Positions 1 to 9,045 of a DNA stretch of 64,000 nucleotides are shown piece by piece. The DNA comes from Azomonas macrocytogenes. GTDB taxonomy: Bacteria; Pseudomonadota; Gammaproteobacteria; Pseudomonadales; Pseudomonadaceae. The stretch covers positions 62,001-126,000 of the forward strand of contig NZ_JACHXI010000006.1 in assembly GCF_014191985.1 (NCBI RefSeq), written 5' to 3'. Within the stretch, counting starts at the first letter, position 1. Each line of letters opens with the position of its first letter. Made by a program: the position numbers and the translations under genes. The notes under the pieces were generated by a model. It saw only the letters and a program-made list of their open reading frames with translations, did no database searches and had not been told where the DNA came from.

Positions 1-1
1 G

Positions 2-463
2 TCGATCGACGGCGACGTTCTCAAACCCTGGATTTCGGGTTACTTGTTGCTGATCGGCATTTATATTCTGTCGAAGCTGTGGGGCCAACTGCGCGTGCAG
101 ACCGAGCCACCGAAGTATGTGGCACCGCTGGCGCTCACTGGCGGCTTTGTCGATGCGGTGGGCGGTGGCGGTTGGGGGCCGGTCGTCACCACCTCGCTGC
201 TGGGCAGCGGGCACGATCCACGCACCACCATTGGCTCGGTCAATGCCGCGGAGTTCTTCCTGGCGATTACTGGTGGTGTCTCCTTTGCGGTGCTGGGCGG
301 CTTCACGCATTGGTCGGTGATCGCCGGTCTGATCTTCGGTGGCCTGTTCGCGGCGCCTTTCGCCGCCGTGCTGACCAAGTACGCGCCACCGAAGGTGCTG
401 CTGGCCATCGTTGGGGTACTGATCTCGAGCTTGAGTCTCTACAATCTCAGCAAGCTGTGGTGA
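2..463 (+). CDS. TauE/SafE (TSUP) family permease, C-terminal part
   Basis: The reading frame is open from the first bases of the window, so the gene begins to the left and only about 153 C-terminal residues are seen. They carry the glycine-rich motif of the second TSUP repeat (GFVDAVGGGGWGP) followed by hydrophobic helices. TSUP proteins are inner-membrane permeases for anions such as sulfite, sulfoacetate or other organosulfur compounds; the substrate cannot be told from this fragment. A second, unrelated-in-position TSUP gene lies at 30.6 kb. The 5' end is outside the window. Confidence 0.85.
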   Translation, partial: SIDGDVLKPWISGYLLLIGIYILSKLWGQLRVQTEPPKYVAPLALTGGFVDAVGGGGWGPVVTTSLLGSGHDPRTTIGSVNAAEFFLAITGGVSFAVLGGFTHWSVIAGLIFGGLFAAPFAAVLTKYAPPKVLLAIVGVLISSLSLYNLSKLW

Positions 464-758
464 GTCACTGCCCGGTCTGACGTTTCCTCATCATCATGCT
501 CCGGTTGCCCGGGCAGAATTGCCCGGCACCGCGCCTGCACTCCCTCCCTCCCGATACCCTGCCGTTGTTCCGCTAGCGGATCTTCAATCCTTTGTCCTGG
601 TTTCGCCTGGCCAGCGGGCGCTGCTCAGGCGGAGCCGAACCTGAGGGCCGGATTGTTCGTGCCGGTTGAATACTGCTGTCCACTTGGATGGATTGATCGC
701 AGGGATGATTTACAAGGATGATTTCACTGGGGCAATGGATGAAGGACAGTAGTACCGG

Positions 759-1970
759 ATGGATATTCATAATAGGTTGATAGCAACGCTGTGCCGCTGT
801 GCAGTTTTGGGGGGTGCCCTGATGGCTGCCGTACCTTCGCAGGCCGCTGGCATGCCATTGGGGCAGCTGCGGTTCGAGGATTATCAGTACGATACCTTGC
901 AGTGGCTGGAGCGCCATCGGGTATTCCAGACCCAGAATCGCTCGGCCGAACTGAGCTGGAATGCACCGCAGCAATGGCGTCCGCAGGGCAAGCCCCGGCG
1001 GGGTATCCTGCTGATTCATGGGCTGGGCGATTCGCCCTGGTCGTTCCACGATGTCGGTGCTCGCCTGGCGGAGCAGGGATTTCTGGCCAGATCGATACTG
1101 TTGCCCGGCCATGGCACGCAGCCGGCCGATCTGCTGGAAACCAGCCTGGAAGACTGGCGGCGCGTCGTTGCCGAGCAGGTCGCGATCCTGCAGCGGGAGG
1201 TGGGGCAGGTCTATCTGGGCGGATTTTCCACAGGGGCGAATCTGGCCCTCGAATATGCCTATGCGCATCCGGAAATTGCCGGCCTGCTGCTGTTTTCGCC
1301 AGCGTTCAAATCCGACAGCCTTTACGACTGGCTGACGCCATGGATCAGCTGGATCCGGCCATGGGTGCTCGGCTCGAATAGCGAGCGGCCCATGCAGAAT
1401 GCCGTGCGCTACCTGACGGTCCCGACCAACGGCTTCGCCCAGTTTTATCGCAGCAGCCGCGTCGCCCGCCGGGAGCTGCAGCAGCGCTCCTACGACAAGC
1501 CCGTCTTCATGGTGGTGGTCCGCCACGATTCGGTGCTGGATACGGCTTATCTCATGGAAAGTTTCCAGACGCGCTTCACCCATCCGGCCAGCCGGCTGGT
1601 CTGGTATGGCGAGCCGCCAGTGGCAGCGGCTGCCGACGATCCACGGGTGCTGGTGCGCTCGGATGCCCTGCCCGAGCGGCGAATTAGCCAGTTCTCGCAC
1701 ATGGGGCTACTGTTTTCGCCCGAGAATCCACTCTATGGCCAGGATGGTAGTCTGCGCATTTGCTGGAACGGTCAGGATGAAGCCGCGACCGCAGCCTGCG
1801 AGCGGGGCGCACCGGTCTGGTTCTCGGATTGGGGCTATCGGGAAGACGGCAAGGTCCACGCACGCCTGACCTACAATCCCTATTTCGACTGGCAGACACA
1901 GGTGATGGCCGAAGTGCTGGAGCAGGGCGCGACACCCGTCCGGATGATCCAGGCGACCAAGGCACCCTGA
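759..1970 (+). CDS. Exported alpha/beta hydrolase (lysophospholipase/esterase-like)
   Basis: A 403-residue protein with a signal peptide ending near residue 30 (AAVPSQAAG) and a serine-hydrolase fold: the oxyanion segment LIHGLGDSPW at about 84-94, the nucleophile elbow GFSTG with Ser157, an acid in the HDSVLD segment (about 257-261) and His314 in SHMG. It therefore probably hydrolyses ester bonds in the periplasm or envelope. The length exceeds the typical 300-residue hydrolase because of a C-terminal extension after the histidine. It stands alone between a TSUP gene and an SDR gene transcribed towards it. The substrate is unknown. Confidence 0.85.
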   Translation: MDIHNRLIATLCRCAVLGGALMAAVPSQAAGMPLGQLRFEDYQYDTLQWLERHRVFQTQNRSAELSWNAPQQWRPQGKPRRGILLIHGLGDSPWSFHDVGARLAEQGFLARSILLPGHGTQPADLLETSLEDWRRVVAEQVAILQREVGQVYLGGFSTGANLALEYAYAHPEIAGLLLFSPAFKSDSLYDWLTPWISWIRPWVLGSNSERPMQNAVRYLTVPTNGFAQFYRSSRVARRELQQRSYDKPVFMVVVRHDSVLDTAYLMESFQTRFTHPASRLVWYGEPPVAAAADDPRVLVRSDALPERRISQFSHMGLLFSPENPLYGQDGSLRICWNGQDEAATAACERGAPVWFSDWGYREDGKVHARLTYNPYFDWQTQVMAEVLEQGATPVRMIQATKAP

Positions 1971-1986
1971 GCATGGCTTCGAAGGC

Positions 1987-2724
1987 TCAGGCGAAGCCGC
2001 CATTGGCGCGCAGCACCTGGGAATTCACCCAGGCGCCGTCCGAGCCTGCCAGAAACGCCACCACGCTGGCGATATCGTCGGGCTGACCAATCCGTTCGAG
2101 CGGTGCCTGCTTGACGATCTGAGCGATCTGTTCCTCGCTCTTGCCTTGGCGGAACAGTTCGGTCGCCACCGGACCGGGAGCCACTGCGTTGACCGTGATG
2201 CCGCGTCCGCGCAGTTCGTTGGCGAACACATGGACGAGACCCTCGACGCCCGCCTTGGAAGCGATGTACGGCCCGTAACCCGGGAAATTTTTGGCCAGCA
2301 CGCTGGAGGATAGTGCGATGAAGCGGCCACCTTCACCCAGGTGTCTGGCCGCATGGGCCATCATCAGAAAGGTGCCGTGCAGATTGGTAGCGACCGCCTG
2401 GTAGAGCTCGGGCAGGCTTTCGAGCGCAATAGGCGCGACAGGCATGACTCCGGCATTGTTGACCACGACATCGATACGGCTGAAGGCCTCTTGGGCACTC
2501 TCGTACAGCGCGGCTACCTGTTCGGGATCGCTGATATCAGCCTGGGTAGCGATGGCCGTACCGCCCTGGGCGCGAATGGTCGATACGGTTTCTTGCGCCC
2601 TGGCTGCATTACCGGCATAGCCGACCACAACGGCGAAGCCGTCGGCGGCCAGACGTTTGGCGATAGCCTGACCGATGCCGCGAGAGCCTCCGGTGACAAT
2701 GGCAGTTTTGCTGGCAGTGTTCAT
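1987..2724 (-). CDS. SDR family NAD(P)-dependent oxidoreductase
   Basis: A 245-residue classical short-chain dehydrogenase/reductase. The nucleotide-binding motif TGGSRGIG lies at about residues 11-18, NNAG near 90, the catalytic serine in the SSS segment and the YxxxK pair in YIASKAG. It resembles 3-oxoacyl-ACP reductase/FabG-like enzymes of broad substrate range. The ATG at 2724 is preferred over an upstream in-frame ATG because an AGGAG ribosome site precedes it at proper spacing and the protein then starts right before the Rossmann strand. It is divergent from a LysR gene 131 bp away, which likely controls it. Confidence 0.9.
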   Translation of the reverse strand: MNTASKTAIVTGGSRGIGQAIAKRLAADGFAVVVGYAGNAARAQETVSTIRAQGGTAIATQADISDPEQVAALYESAQEAFSRIDVVVNNAGVMPVAPIALESLPELYQAVATNLHGTFLMMAHAARHLGEGGRFIALSSSVLAKNFPGYGPYIASKAGVEGLVHVFANELRGRGITVNAVAPGPVATELFRQGKSEEQIAQIVKQAPLERIGQPDDIASVVAFLAGSDGAWVNSQVLRANGGFA

Positions 2725-2855
2725 GCAATGCTCCTTCTGTGTCGTATGGCCAGAAGCGGCCGGACTTGCTGGATAGGCATTCTTCATGTTGTGCCATTCG
2801 GGATAAATCGCTATTAATTGGCAACACAATTCAAAATAAATAAACAATAGCCGAC
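2725..2855. promoter_or_regulatory. Divergent SDR/LysR intergenic region
   Basis: This 131-bp gap separates the starts of an SDR gene (minus) and a LysR gene (plus). Its LysR-proximal half is AT-rich (around 2815-2848) and would carry both promoters. Divergent LysR regulators usually bind such gaps; no exact T-N11-A operator was assigned. Confidence 0.5.
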
Positions 2856-3773
2856 ATGGACCGCTTCGACTCCCTGCAACTGTTCGCCCGTATTGTGGAA
2901 ATGGGCAGCTTCACCCGTGCTGCGGGTGCCCTGGATATTCCGCGCGCCACGGCGACCCACGCCATCAAGGAGCTGGAAGCGCGGCTGGGGGCCCGTTTGC
3001 TGGAACGGACCACACGGCAGGTACAACCCACGCTGGACGGACAGGCTTTCTATGAGCGCTGCGTTCGCATCCTCGGCGAGCTGGAGGATGCCGAATCATC
3101 GTTGCAGCACGTAGCCGCCAATCCGCGTGGCGTGCTGCGCCTGGATCTGCATGGCATCCATGCAACCCGGATCGTACTGCCGAGAATCGATGAATTTCGG
3201 GCTCGTTATCCGAGCATCGATCTGGTAGTCAGCGGCGGAGATCGCCTGGTGGACCTGATTCAGGAAGGCATCGATTGCGTCGTGCGCGCGGGCAATCCGC
3301 GCGATTCGTCGCTTGTGGCGCGCCGATTGGCAGTTATGCCGCAGGTCATCTGCGCCAGCCCTCTCTACCTGGAACGCTTCGGTGTTCCGCAGCACCCGGA
3401 CGATCTGCCTGCCCATCAGGCGGTAGGTTTCTTTTCCAGTACCCGGCACACCCACTATCCATTCGAATTGCTCATCGCTGGGCAGTTGCAGGCGTTTTCG
3501 CTGGGGGGCTGGATTTCGGTTAACGACGCCGAGAACTATGTCGTCTGCGCCTTGCGCGGTGGCGGCCTGATCCAGCTACCGCGCTTCCATGTGGAAGAAG
3601 AACTGCGCCAGGGCCGCCTGGTAGCGGTACTGGACGACTGGAAGAGCCCGGACTTGCCCGTCTCAGCCCTGTATCCCTACCACCGGCAATTGTCGCCACG
3701 GGTCCGGGTGTTCATCGATTGGGTCGGCAAGCTGTACGAAGAGCGTTTCGGTCCTGTCCCTGCATCGGTCTGA
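2856..3773 (+). CDS. LysR family transcriptional regulator
   Basis: A 305-residue LysR-type regulator. The winged helix-turn-helix spans about residues 1-60 (FDSLQLFARIVEMGSFTRAA onwards) and the effector-binding domain about 90-295. It belongs to the CrgA/AaeR-like subgroup often found divergent from oxidoreductases. The SDR gene to its left is the probable target. The effector is not predictable from sequence. Confidence 0.9.
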   Translation: MDRFDSLQLFARIVEMGSFTRAAGALDIPRATATHAIKELEARLGARLLERTTRQVQPTLDGQAFYERCVRILGELEDAESSLQHVAANPRGVLRLDLHGIHATRIVLPRIDEFRARYPSIDLVVSGGDRLVDLIQEGIDCVVRAGNPRDSSLVARRLAVMPQVICASPLYLERFGVPQHPDDLPAHQAVGFFSSTRHTHYPFELLIAGQLQAFSLGGWISVNDAENYVVCALRGGGLIQLPRFHVEEELRQGRLVAVLDDWKSPDLPVSALYPYHRQLSPRVRVFIDWVGKLYEERFGPVPASV

Positions 3774-3845
3774 GCATAAGCGTGCGAGGCAGTCGTTCCC
3801 GTCAAGGCCTCATTGAACATGCAATACGCCATACCGCGGCCTGTC

Positions 3846-4598
3846 TCAGTGCCGCGCAAAGTCCCGCAGGATATCGCTGCGCAGCTCGTGCAGGCGTGGA
3901 TGGTCGCGGTGGCGCGGGTGCGGCAGGTCCACCTCGACGATGCGCCCGATCTTGCCGGGGCGCGGTTGCATCACCACCACGCGATCACCCAGGAACACGG
4001 CTTCGTCCACATCGTGGGTGACCAGCACGGTGGTGATGCCCTCGGCCAGCCAGATCCGCGCCAGTTCTTCCTGCAACTGGGCGCGGGTCAGGGCATCGAG
4101 GGCGCCGAAGGGTTCGTCCAGCAGCAGGATCTTCGGTCGATTGACCAGCCCGCGGGCAATCGCCACCCGTTGGCTCATGCCGCCGGAGAGCTGCGCCGGC
4201 CAGGCTCTAGCGAAGGCTTCCAGGCCCACCAGGCGCAGATGTTCATGTACCCGCTGCAGGCGCTCGGCCTTGCTCAGTGGCGAGTTGAGCAGCGCCAGCA
4301 GAACGTTGTCCTCCACGGTCAGCCAGGGATACAGGCGGTGATCCTGGAAGACGATGCCGCGTTCGGGGTCCGTGCCTTCGATCGGTGCGCCATCCAGTTG
4401 CAGGCTGCCACCCGAAGCCTGCTCCAGGCCGACCAGCAGGCGCAGCAGGGTAGATTTGCCGCAACCGCTGCCGCCGACGATGCTGATGAATTCACCCTGG
4501 CGGATATTCAGGGAAATATCGTCGAGCACATGCAGTTCGCCATCTTCGACCGGAAAGCGCTTGTCGACCTGGCGCAGGCTGAGAAAGTCGCTTCGCAT
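3846..4598 (-). CDS. ABC transporter ATP-binding protein (SsuB/TauB-type)
   Basis: A 251-codon (250-residue) ABC ATPase with Walker A GGSGCGKST at 42-50, the signature LSGGMSQR and Walker B ILLLDEPFGALD. This pattern is typical of the nitrate/sulfonate/taurine group. The start at 4598 is chosen over a longer in-frame start because a GAGGAG site precedes it and the coding order then leaves an 11-bp gap to the upstream permease. It is the last gene of a four-gene minus-strand operon and would energise import through the two permeases. Confidence 0.9.
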   Translation of the reverse strand: MRSDFLSLRQVDKRFPVEDGELHVLDDISLNIRQGEFISIVGGSGCGKSTLLRLLVGLEQASGGSLQLDGAPIEGTDPERGIVFQDHRLYPWLTVEDNVLLALLNSPLSKAERLQRVHEHLRLVGLEAFARAWPAQLSGGMSQRVAIARGLVNRPKILLLDEPFGALDALTRAQLQEELARIWLAEGITTVLVTHDVDEAVFLGDRVVVMQPRPGKIGRIVEVDLPHPRHRDHPRLHELRSDILRDFARH

Positions 4599-4609
4599 GG
4601 CATAGCTCC

Positions 4610-5389
4610 TCAATGATGATGTGGCTCGCGCCAGGCCAGGGCGCGTTTTTCGATCCAACCAGCCAGATGGTTGAGCACGATGCCAACGCAACCGACCACC
4701 ACCAGGCCATAGATCACCTGATCCATCGCGAAATGTTCGCGTCCATCGATCATGGTGTTGCCGATGCCGGGCGCAGCAGAAAAGAAGTATTCGGCGCCCA
4801 GCGTCGTCAGCCAGGCGTAGATCAACCCCAGGTGCAGACCGGCGAAGATCGCCGGTGCGGCGGAAGGCAGGAGCAACTTGAACAGCCGCTGCGTCGAGGT
4901 CAGCCCGAGCACCTGTGCCACCTCATAGAGTTCGCGGCGCGTGGCGCGGATGCCTTCGAAGCTGTTCAGCGCCACCGGATAGAACACCGCAAGGCTGATG
5001 AACGCCACCTTGGCCGCTTCACCGAAGCCAAACCAGGCCGACAGCAGCGGAATCCAGGCGAACGGGGCGATCTGCTTGAGCGTGTGGAAGGTCGGTCCGA
5101 CCAGCCGTTCGGCCAGCCGCGACAACCCGAGCAGGCAACCGCAGGCCAGGCCCAGGGACGCGCCCAGTGCAAAACCGGTCAGGTTGCGTTGCAGGCTGGC
5201 CGCAAGGTTCTGCCACAACTCGCCGCTGATCGCTGCCTGCCAGGCCGCCTCGGCCACGGCAACCGGGCTGGCGACGAGGCGGGTATCCACCCATTCCGCT
5301 GCCGTAGCCAGCCACCAGAGCGCAAGCAGCCCGAGCGGAACCACCCAGCCGCGCAGGTCGAAACGTTTCTTCAAGTGCTGGGCGGGCAT
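4610..5389 (-). CDS. ABC transporter permease (SsuC/TauC-type)
   Basis: A 259-residue inner-membrane protein of the binding-protein-dependent permease fold. The cytoplasmic EAA-type loop is visible as EGIRATRRELYEVAQVLG, which contacts the ATPase. About six hydrophobic segments are present. It follows a paralogous permease by 13 bp, so the transporter probably uses a heterodimeric channel, which is less usual than the single SsuC of canonical sulfonate systems. Confidence 0.9.
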   Translation of the reverse strand: MPAQHLKKRFDLRGWVVPLGLLALWWLATAAEWVDTRLVASPVAVAEAAWQAAISGELWQNLAASLQRNLTGFALGASLGLACGCLLGLSRLAERLVGPTFHTLKQIAPFAWIPLLSAWFGFGEAAKVAFISLAVFYPVALNSFEGIRATRRELYEVAQVLGLTSTQRLFKLLLPSAAPAIFAGLHLGLIYAWLTTLGAEYFFSAAPGIGNTMIDGREHFAMDQVIYGLVVVGCVGIVLNHLAGWIEKRALAWREPHHH

Positions 5390-5402
5390 GCGCGAATCTC
5401 CT

Positions 5403-6230
5403 TCAGAACGCCTGGCGCTGCCAGCGCTGCAGGCGGGTTTCGAGCAGTGCCAGCCCCTTGTCCAGCACCAGGCCGACCAGCCCGACCATCAGCATGGCGA
5501 CGATCACCTGGTCGAGCTGGAACATTTGCCGGCCGTCGACCATCAGGTAGCCGAGGCCTTCGCTGGAGGCCAGCAGCTCGACCGTGACCAGTGCAATCCA
5601 GCCTTTGGTCAGGGCGAAGCGCAGGCCGGTGAAGAGGCTCGGCAGCGCCGCCGGCAGGATGACCCGGCGCAGCCGCTGAGCCAGGTTGAAGCGGTACACC
5701 TGGGCCACTTCCAGGTAACTCGGTGGAATCGCGCGGATGCCGGAAAAGGTATTGATGGTCAACGGCACCAGCACCGCATGGGCGATCACCAGGTATTTCA
5801 GGGTTTCATCGATACCGACCAGCATCATCAACAGCGGAATCCAGCCCAGCACCGGCACCTGGCTGATGGCCTGAAACAGCGGCAACAGATAGGCTTCGAC
5901 GCGCCGCGAAAGCCCCATCGACAGGCCGAGCAACAGACCCAGCACGCTACCCATGGCCGCGCCGATCAATACCCGCTGCAGGCTGATGGACAGCTCGAAC
6001 CACAGATCACCGCTGTGCCAGAGCGTAAGCAGGGTTTCCAGCACCAGCGACGGCGGCGGCAGAATCTGCGCCGAAACCCATTGCCGCACGACCGCCGTGT
6101 GCCAGAGCAGCAGCAGGGCCGCCGGTAGCAGCAGGGCACAGCTCTTGAGGGCGAGCCAGCGCAGTGGCGGTACGAGGTTTGGCCAGCGTCGGCCAGCAAA
6201 CAACGGCGAACGGACGAGCGTCGTGTTCAT
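5403..6230 (-). CDS. ABC transporter permease (SsuC/TauC-type), second copy
   Basis: A 275-residue permease related to the downstream one, with an EAA loop (SGIRAIPPSYLEVAQVYRFN) and about six membrane segments. Its start overlaps the stop of the binding-protein gene by four bases (ATGA), showing translational coupling. The paired permeases suggest gene duplication within the operon. The substrate is likely an anion such as a sulfonate, nitrate or related organic compound, by family only. Confidence 0.9.
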   Translation of the reverse strand: MNTTLVRSPLFAGRRWPNLVPPLRWLALKSCALLLPAALLLLWHTAVVRQWVSAQILPPPSLVLETLLTLWHSGDLWFELSISLQRVLIGAAMGSVLGLLLGLSMGLSRRVEAYLLPLFQAISQVPVLGWIPLLMMLVGIDETLKYLVIAHAVLVPLTINTFSGIRAIPPSYLEVAQVYRFNLAQRLRRVILPAALPSLFTGLRFALTKGWIALVTVELLASSEGLGYLMVDGRQMFQLDQVIVAMLMVGLVGLVLDKGLALLETRLQRWQRQAF

Positions 6231-7321
6231 CGGTCCGTGTCCCTGGCGGCGGATTCCTGCACATGCGGCCGGTTATCGGCGTCGTACACTGGCCACAACT
6301 GCTGCAGGCCGAGCTGGGCGATGGCGTTATCCACATACTTCGGCTCGACCCAGCTCGCTACGTCGACATCGCCGCGCAACAACCCCAACTCGCGGGATTC
6401 GGTCACCGTGGCGCGATAGCGGTCGATGAAGAAACCATCGATCCGTGGCGAATAGCGGCGCGCCAGCGATTGACCCTCCTGCACCGCGCGCAGCGCCGAG
6501 ACAGGTGTGCCGGAGTTGGCCCACAAGGCGATGGCAGCCTCGCGATTTTCCGCCGCCGAGGTCCAGGCGGCGGTCTTGACCAGGCCGTTGACCACTTTCT
6601 GCACGATCTCTGGATGCTGCTGCTCGAAATCACCATCCACCAGTACATGGGCCTGGCGGGTCAGGCGCGGGTCCTGCGCGCGGATGTCGTAGATGATCCG
6701 GCCGGTGCCATTGGCCTGGAGCAGAAAGGCTTCCGAACTGAACCAACCGGCATCGATATCCTTTGCTGCCAGCGCGGCGCCTATGGTGGCCAGGTCCATG
6801 TTGATGATGCGGAAATCCCGTTCGCGCAAACCCTGGGCCTTCAGCGCCCGAGCCACCGAAAGCTGCATGTTGGTGCCCTTGAACAGCCCTACGCGTTTGC
6901 CTTTGAGGTCCGCCAGGGTTTTTGCCGTGGATTCCGGCGGTACCACCAGATAAGTCGAAATAAGCAGCGAATCGGCGGTGATCAAGCGGGTGTTCAGGCC
7001 ACCGGCCTTGCCGATCACGGCCGGCAGATCGCCCTGCATGGAAAAATCCAGCTGCTTGTTGGCCAGCGCCTCGTTGACGGCGGGACCCGCGCCCTTGAAG
7101 TAGATCCACTCGACCTCGATGCCGTCGCCTTTCAGTTCCTCCTCGATGGCATGGCGTTGATGAGCCAGGCCAGACACGTTGTCGGACGCGTACGGAATGC
7201 CACCCTTGCCGACGGTCGCCATACCGAAGCGAATCACCTTCGGCGGATCGGCCGCTTCGGCCGGGATCGACCAGACTGCGGCGAATACCAGCGGCAGGGA
7301 AGACAACAGCGTGCGTTTCAT
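6227..7321 (-). CDS. ABC transporter substrate-binding protein (SsuA/NMT1-like)
   Basis: A 364-residue periplasmic binding protein with a signal peptide (MKRTLLSSLPLVFAAVWSIP, cleavage near AEA-A). It has the SsuA/THI5-like fold: an early RFGMATVGKGG strand and the LKGKRVGLFKGTNMQL segment of the second lobe. The start is set at the ATG at 7321, where the signal peptide begins and an AAGGAA site precedes; a much longer upstream reading frame is spurious. It heads the operon binding protein - permease - permease - ATPase. The ligand is likely an aliphatic sulfonate or similar compound, but this is a family inference. Confidence 0.9.
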   Translation of the reverse strand: MKRTLLSSLPLVFAAVWSIPAEAADPPKVIRFGMATVGKGGIPYASDNVSGLAHQRHAIEEELKGDGIEVEWIYFKGAGPAVNEALANKQLDFSMQGDLPAVIGKAGGLNTRLITADSLLISTYLVVPPESTAKTLADLKGKRVGLFKGTNMQLSVARALKAQGLRERDFRIINMDLATIGAALAAKDIDAGWFSSEAFLLQANGTGRIIYDIRAQDPRLTRQAHVLVDGDFEQQHPEIVQKVVNGLVKTAAWTSAAENREAAIALWANSGTPVSALRAVQEGQSLARRYSPRIDGFFIDRYRATVTESRELGLLRGDVDVASWVEPKYVDNAIAQLGLQQLWPVYDADNRPHVQESAARDTDR

Positions 7322-7404
7322 CGATCGAGGTTCCTTTTCCTGTTTTTGTCGGCGCCGGCCGGTTGTGCAAGGTCGGCCAGGAGCGAAAAGGAAGCGTGCA
7401 CGGC

Positions 7405-7446
7405 TTATGCCATAATTTTCATTTTTATAATATTGAAATGCCATAG
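7405..7446 (-). promoter_or_regulatory. AT-rich putative promoter of the ABC operon, with direct repeats
   Basis: A sharply AT-rich patch 84-125 bp upstream of the binding-protein start contains the heptamer ATGCCAT twice (7407-7413 and 7438-7444), 31 bp apart, about three helical turns. It flanks a TATTATAAAA stretch on the minus strand that could be a -10 element. Function is inferred only from position and spacing. Confidence 0.35.
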
Positions 7447-7689
7447 CGATATAGCACGCTGCGCCAGCGCCTTGCACCAGACGCCCGCGGCTTGCCTTGC
7501 CAAGGCCCGCTTGCCCCGCAGAATGCGGCGCAGCAAGCCGCCGCGCACCAGAGCCGCGCCGAGTAACTGTGGGAAATCCGGCAGATAGTGGCCCGTGCTG
7601 TTTGAAACGGCACAGGCCGGGCTCGGGAGCGAGTACCTTTCGGCGCGCTGATACAATCCCGCCGCCATCGCACACCATCGCCTGACGGT
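7447..7689. other. Non-coding gap before the decayed restriction island
   Basis: About 240 bp with no recognisable gene on either strand. Open frames here have no ribosome sites and no family likeness. A possible -10 element (GATACAAT at 7650-7657) points rightwards towards the hsdM scraps and may be the old promoter of that operon. Confidence 0.4.
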
Positions 7690-7897
7690 AAGCTGCGCTC
7701 CGACCTCGACGCTGCCGTAGAACAAACCCGGCAAGGACAAGCCCGAAGAAATGCGCTCGGTCGGCTGGCTGATCGACAACGCCATGGAAGCCGTCGAACG
7801 CGAGAATGCCCGTCTGAAAAACGTGCTCAACAAAGACTTCGCCCGTGTCCAGCTCGACTCCAGGAAACTGGCTGGGTTTGCCAGGAATGATGGGTAA
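7690..7897 (+). pseudogene. hsdM: Remnant of type I restriction-modification methylase HsdM
   Basis: Two short stretches resemble the N-terminal part of HsdM. KLRSDLDAAV at 7690-7719 matches the segment normally followed by YKH in the helical domain. From 7733 a second frame reads GWLIDNAMEAVERENARLK and then VLNKDFARVQLDSRKLAG, matching the later conserved HsdM stretch. The roughly 70 residues that should lie between are gone, the frame shifts, and a stop follows at 7895. The catalytic NPPF region is absent. This is a deletion relic, not a working methylase. Confidence 0.65.
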
Positions 7898-8072
7898 ACC
7901 GTCCTTGTTGAAGGTAGTAGAAGAACTCGGCGGCATTAAAAAACAACTATCCGAAATAACTTCCTGGGAACATTCAATAGTTGATCTGATTGACGCCACC
8001 AAGCCTGATCAGGCTATACGGGCATTGTTGCTTGCAAAGCATTTCCCTACAGATGTTAAAGGCGCTGAATAA
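7887..8072 (+). CDS. Small hypothetical protein upstream of fic
   Basis: A 61-codon frame starting at the first of two consecutive ATGs. The product is soluble, with a KVVEELGGIKKQLSEI helix-like segment, and has no signal peptide. It ends three bases before the fic start, so the two would be co-translated. No family is recognised. Its position immediately before a Fic gene would suit a small regulator or antitoxin, but the Fic protein itself carries an inhibitory helix, so this is only a possibility. It overlaps the end of the hsdM remnant. Confidence 0.45.
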   Translation: MMGKPSLLKVVEELGGIKKQLSEITSWEHSIVDLIDATKPDQAIRALLLAKHFPTDVKGAE

Positions 8073-8075
8073 TAC

Positions 8076-9026
8076 ATGACGACTTATCTGCCCCCCTACA
8101 CCCTCACCAGCGACATCGTTTCGCTGGTCGCCGCCATTGCGGAGCAGGTGGGGCGGTTGAGTGCCTTGCCGGAGCAGGGGCTGGGTTTACGTCTGCGCCG
8201 TATCAATCGCATTCGCACGGTAACCGGCTCGCTGGCGATCGAGGGCAATACCCTGTCGGAAGAGCAGATCACGGCATTGCTGGAGGGTAAAACCGTACTG
8301 GCTCCGCCGCGTGAGTTGCAGGAAGCCCGCAATGCACTGGCGGTTTATGAACAACTGCCGAACTGCAATGGACTGAAAGAAGCGGATTTATTGGCAGCGC
8401 ACCAGTTGCTGATGAAAGGTCTGCCGGATCATCCAGGGAATTACCGCAGTGGTGGTGTGGGCGTGATGGCAGGCAAGGAAATATTGCACATGGCACCGCC
8501 AGCCAACCGGGTACCTGAACTGATGCAGCAGTTGTTTGGCTGGTTGAAAAATACCCGTGAACATCCATTGATTGCCAGTTCGGTGTTTCATTAGGAGTTT
8601 GAATTTATCCATCCTTTTGCCGATGGCAATGGGCGCATGGGGCGATTATGGCAAACGCTGCTGCTTTCCCATTGGCAGCTAGCCTTTGCCTGGTTGCCGG
8701 TGGAGAGCCTGATTCATCGGCAACAGGCCGCCTATTATCAGGCGTTGAATGACAGTACGGCAGCAACGGATTGCGCGCCCTTTATCCGCTTCATGCTGGA
8801 GTGCAGTGATCGGACGTTGCAGACGACTACCCCGCAAGATTCCCCGCAAGTTGAATCCTTGCTGCGGGCGCTCACCGGCGAGATGGCGCGGCAGGAAATG
8901 CAGGCGGTGCTGGGGCTGGTCGAGATGACTCTGCCTGACAAACCCAACAGCAGAAACCAGCGTTATCGCCTGACTGGCCCCGGTTTACAAAAACGAGCGG
9001 CCTTGCAGGACGGCAGTTACAGGTAA
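8076..9026 (+). pseudogene. Fic family AMP-transferase gene interrupted by an in-frame TAG
   Basis: The frame encodes a class II Fic protein of about 316 codons. The N-terminus has the autoinhibitory helix motif (TGSLAIEGN at about 50-58), and the Fic motif HPFADGNGR is intact. An amber codon at 8592-8594 sits in SSVFH-stop-EFEFIHPF, a position usually occupied by tyrosine, and the downstream frame continues without any shift to 9026. Translation would stop at 172 residues, before the catalytic loop. A single TAT/TAC-to-TAG change explains it. The C-terminal winged-helix region remains. Family role: AMPylation of target proteins. Confidence 0.8.
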
Positions 9027-9045
9027 TACAGGGAGGTAATCGACA

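Noticed and set aside
573-1700. 375-codon minus-strand open frame
   Set aside because: It is the complement of the exported alpha/beta hydrolase, has no family likeness and no ribosome site; the plus-strand gene has a signal peptide and a catalytic triad.
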